From: Gemmatimonadota bacterium
GTDB lineage: Bacteria; Gemmatimonadota; Gemmatimonadetes; Gemmatimonadales; Gemmatimonadaceae
NCBI GenBank assembly: GCA_028287225.1
Contig: JAQBPZ010000191.1
Span: 1-7,957 of the forward strand
Reading direction: 5' to 3'
DNA length: 7,957 bases
Each line of letters starts with the position of its first letter. Positions within the stretch are counted from its first letter, which is position 1. This document shows positions 5,937 to 7,957 of the stretch, piece after piece. A model generated the notes under the pieces. The model worked only from the letters and a program-made list of their open reading frames with translations, was not told the origin of the DNA and searched no databases. The position numbers and the translations under genes are program-made.

Positions 5937-6865
5937 GCGCGGCCGGCGAGCACGAGCCCGATGGCGAAGAGGGCCCCGAACACCACCAGCAGGCGGCCGG
6001 TGCGGCCCAGCATCGGGTTGAGCGCGCGTCCCGCGAGTCCGCCCAGCACCACGCGCACCAGCGCGAGCGCGAGCGGTGCACTCAACAGCGGGAGGAGCAG
6101 CCAGCGTCGTGCGGGCGACGTGGGCGACAGCGCGACGGGCACGAGGAACGCCGCCAGGGCGAACAGTGCGTACTGCGCGCGGGTGGCGCGATCGCCGATG
6201 CGCGTGGCGAGCGTGCGCTTGCCCGCGTCGCGGTCGGTGGGCAGGTCGCGCAGGTTGTTGATGACGAGGATGTTGGTGACCAGCAGCCCGATGGGCACGG
6301 AGGCGGCAAGGGCCAGCGGGCTCCATGCTCCGGTCTGCAGGAACGCGGTGCCGACGACGGCGACGGGCCCGAAGAACACGAACACGAACAGGTCACCCAG
6401 CCCGTGATAGCCGAACGGCCAGGGCCCCCCGGTATAGGCGAGCCCGCAGATGATCGACGCGATGCCAATGAGCACGATCGGCCATCCGCCGACGAACACG
6501 AGGCCGGCGCCGAGCAGGGCGGCGGCACCGAAAGCGACGATGATCCCGGCGCGGACGGCGGCGCTGGTGAGCAGGCCGCTCTGCGTGACGCGCGTGGGTC
6601 CGAGCCGGCCCTCGTGGTCCGCGCCGCGATGGAAGTCCGAGTAGTCGTTGGCGAAGTTGGTGCCTACCTGGATGCAGAGCGCGGAGAGCAGCGTCGCGAG
6701 GAACACCAGGGGACGAAATGCCGCGCCCGTGCTCAGCGCGGCGCCTGCGCCCACCACCACCGGCACCACGGCCGCCGGGAGCGTGGCGGGCCGCGAGGCC
6801 ATGATCCACGAGCGCGCGCGCGACGAAGGAGCCGCCGCGGCCGGGGCAGCGCCCGCGCTCGTCAC
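5933..6865 (-). CDS. menA: 1,4-Dihydroxy-2-naphthoate polyprenyltransferase MenA
   Basis: MenA is an integral-membrane UbiA-family prenyltransferase that joins a polyprenyl chain to DHNA, giving demethylmenaquinone. The 310-residue product is highly hydrophobic, with about eight or nine membrane segments. It carries both aspartate-rich motifs: N70-x3-D74-x2-D77 with D83 (NFANDYSDFHRGAD), and N204-x2-D207-x3-D211-x-D213 (NNLRDLPTDRDAGKRTLA), which bind the Mg-diphosphate of the prenyl donor. ASRPATLPAAVVPVVVG (residues 23-39) is the typical family N-terminus. The start is a GTG at 6865-6863 overlapping the menB TGA, so coupled translation is likely. An ATG at codon 22 is an alternative that would cut into the conserved start region. 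The 3' end overlaps menE by the same GTGA arrangement. Confidence 0.96.
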   Translation of the reverse strand: MTSAGAAPAAAAPSSRARSWIMASRPATLPAAVVPVVVGAGAALSTGAAFRPLVFLATLLSALCIQVGTNFANDYSDFHRGADHEGRLGPTRVTQSGLLTSAAVRAGIIVAFGAAALLGAGLVFVGGWPIVLIGIASIICGLAYTGGPWPFGYHGLGDLFVFVFFGPVAVVGTAFLQTGAWSPLALAASVPIGLLVTNILVINNLRDLPTDRDAGKRTLATRIGDRATRAQYALFALAAFLVPVALSPTSPARRWLLLPLLSAPLALALVRVVLGGLAGRALNPMLGRTGRLLVVFGALFAIGLVLAGRA

Positions 6866-7686
6866 GGAAAGCGGGGGAAGCGGGACCAGTCGGGCTTCCG
6901 TTTCTCCAGGAAGGCGTTCTTGCCTTCCTTCGCCTCCTCCGTGAGATAGTAGAGGAGCGTGGCATCGCCGGCGAGCTGCTGCAGACCGGCCTGGCCGTCG
7001 GTGTCCGCGTTGAACGAGGCCTTGAGGAAGCGAAGGGCCATCGGGCTCTTCTCGAGGATCTCGCGCGCCCAGATGATGGATTCCTCCTCCAGCCGCGCGA
7101 GCGGCACCACCGTGTTCACGAGGCCCATGTCCAGCGCCTGCCGTGCGTCGTACTGGCGGCAGAGGAACCAGATCTCGCGCGCCTTCTTGTGTCCGACGAC
7201 GCTGGCCAGGTAGCTCGCGCCGTAGCCGCCGTCGAAGCTGCCGACCATCGGGCCCGTCTGCCCGAAGCGCGCGTTGTCCGCGGCGATGGTCAGATCACAG
7301 ACGAGGTGAAGGACGTGGCCGCCGCCGATGGCGAACCCCGCCACCACTGCGATGACCGGCTTGGGCAGGTAGCGGATCTGCTTCTGCACGTCCAGGATGT
7401 TGAGGCGCGGCAGGGTGTCCGTCTGCCCCACGTATCCGCCGCTCCCGCGCACGCGCTGGTCGCCGCCGGAGCAGAACGCGAGGTCCCCCTCCCCGGTGAG
7501 CAGCACCACGCCGGTGGTGGTGTCGTCCCGCACGTGATTGAACGCGTCAATCAGCTCCGCGACGGTTTCCGGCCGGAAGGCGTTGCGCACCTCGGGCCGG
7601 TTGATGGTGATCTTCGCGATACCGTCGTCGGTCCGCTGGTAGCGGATGTCCGTGTACTCCTTGACCGTCTTCCACTCGACGCTCAT
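6862..7686 (-). CDS. menB: 1,4-Dihydroxy-2-naphthoyl-CoA synthase MenB
   Basis: MenB is a crotonase-family enzyme that cyclises o-succinylbenzoyl-CoA by an intramolecular Claisen condensation to DHNA-CoA. The 274-residue product is close to the E. coli length and strongly resembles it. Visible motifs are NRPEVRNAF (29-37), the oxyanion-hole segments CSGGDQ (72-77) and GFAIGGGHVLHLVCDL (117-132), FGQTGPMVGSFDGGYG (141-156), and the C-terminal ending EKRKPDWSRFPRFP typical of MenB and not of other crotonases. The Gln-Thr-Gly at 143-145 corresponds to the bicarbonate-binding site of type I MenB enzymes, so bicarbonate may act as the catalytic base (from family knowledge). The ATG at 7686-7684 has an AGGAGA (7691-7696) 4 bases upstream. 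This is the clearest ribosome site in the men cluster, and it sits in the only sizeable gap within it. The gene is followed by menA with a 4-base overlap. Confidence 0.97.
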   Translation of the reverse strand: MSVEWKTVKEYTDIRYQRTDDGIAKITINRPEVRNAFRPETVAELIDAFNHVRDDTTTGVVLLTGEGDLAFCSGGDQRVRGSGGYVGQTDTLPRLNILDVQKQIRYLPKPVIAVVAGFAIGGGHVLHLVCDLTIAADNARFGQTGPMVGSFDGGYGASYLASVVGHKKAREIWFLCRQYDARQALDMGLVNTVVPLARLEEESIIWAREILEKSPMALRFLKASFNADTDGQAGLQQLAGDATLLYYLTEEAKEGKNAFLEKRKPDWSRFPRFP

Positions 7687-7746
7687 GCGCTCTCCTGATC
7701 ACTCGTTTCCCCGCGTGGCTCCCAGCAGTGGCGGGACACAGGCAAT

Positions 7747-7957
7747 CTAGCGGGCGTCGAGAAACTCCAGCACATGGTGCAGGAGGTCGTCGGGGCGCTC
7801 GAGCGCCACGGCGTGCCCGGCGCCCGGCACCACGACGAGCCGTGCGTTCGGCAGCTCGCGCGCCAGGGACTCGCCGAGCGCCACGTACCGCGTGTCGAGC
7901 GCGCCGGCCACGAGCAGCGCCGGCGCCACCACGGCCTCCAGCGCGCTGCCCAGGGGC
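7747..7957 (-). CDS. menH: Alpha/beta hydrolase, probable MenH, C-terminal fragment
   Basis: The gene enters from the right edge. About 69 codons are visible, ending in TAG at 7749-7747. The fragment holds the last part of an alpha/beta-hydrolase fold: PALLVAGALDTRY with the likely catalytic aspartate, and VVVPGAGHAVALERPDDL with the catalytic histidine, followed by a final helix. The nucleophile serine would lie outside the window. In the men cluster such a protein is expected to be MenH, which eliminates pyruvate from SEPHCHC to give SHCHC. The assignment is based on position (directly before menB, 60 bases apart, same strand) plus the fold. From the fragment alone another hydrolase is possible. 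Confidence 0.75.
   Translation of the reverse strand, partial: PLGSALEAVVAPALLVAGALDTRYVALGESLARELPNARLVVVPGAGHAVALERPDDLLHHVLEFLDAR

Noticed and set aside
5937..6326. Upstream extension of the menE frame to position 6326
   Set aside because: The added 130 residues are an out-of-frame reading of menA. The family N-terminus begins directly after the GTG at 5936, which overlaps the menA stop.
4563..6407. 614-codon plus-strand open frame antisense to menE and menA
   Set aside because: Same GC-driven shadow: no recognisable domain, no ribosome site, and composition dominated by Arg, Ala, Gly and His.
7687..7746. Promoter or regulatory element in the 60-base menH-menB gap
   Set aside because: Apart from the menB ribosome site there is no recognisable promoter, hairpin or repeat.

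Overview
The window is GC-rich and almost fully coding. It looks like a chromosomal housekeeping segment of a free-living, menaquinone-using bacterium. The gene order and protein style fit Gemmatimonadota best, a phylum known to respire with menaquinone, but that assignment is inference from recognition and not from any search. I see no rRNA, tRNA, insertion sequence, phage gene, CRISPR array or other sign of horizontal transfer.

Layout. (1) Positions 1-307, minus strand: N-terminal fragment of a membrane-anchored protein with a von Willebrand A-like MIDAS motif, running off the left edge. (2) 308-464: intergenic, with a strong rho-independent terminator for the operon to its right. (3) 465-2950, minus strand: ftsZ followed by an M23 (LytM/MepM-type) peptidoglycan endopeptidase whose TTG start overlaps the ftsZ stop. 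Together they form a compact cell-division/wall-remodelling unit. (4) 2951-3256: a divergent intergenic region between ftsZ and menC, with promoter-like -10 elements on both strands, two short dyads and a perfect consensus DnaA box. (5) 3257-4426, plus strand: menC. (6) 4392-7957, minus strand: the menaquinone operon in the order menH (C-terminal part only), menB, menA, menE. menB/menA and menA/menE are joined by 4-base GTGA stop/start overlaps, and the 3' end of menE overlaps the 3' end of menC tail to tail.

How the genes work together. MenH makes SHCHC, MenC dehydrates it to o-succinylbenzoate, MenE activates that to the CoA ester, MenB cyclises it to DHNA-CoA, and MenA prenylates DHNA at the membrane to demethylmenaquinone. 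The window therefore holds most of the classical o-succinylbenzoate menaquinone route. The isochorismate synthase (MenF) and MenD steps probably lie just beyond the right edge. A DHNA-CoA thioesterase and the final methyltransferase are not in the window. The left half couples Z-ring formation with a peptidoglycan hydrolase.

I did not find a convincing undescribed system. The points most worth following up are the DnaA box between ftsZ and menC, the placement of ftsZ at the head of its own unit without ftsA and coupled to an M23 peptidase, and the overlapping, translationally coupled men genes.
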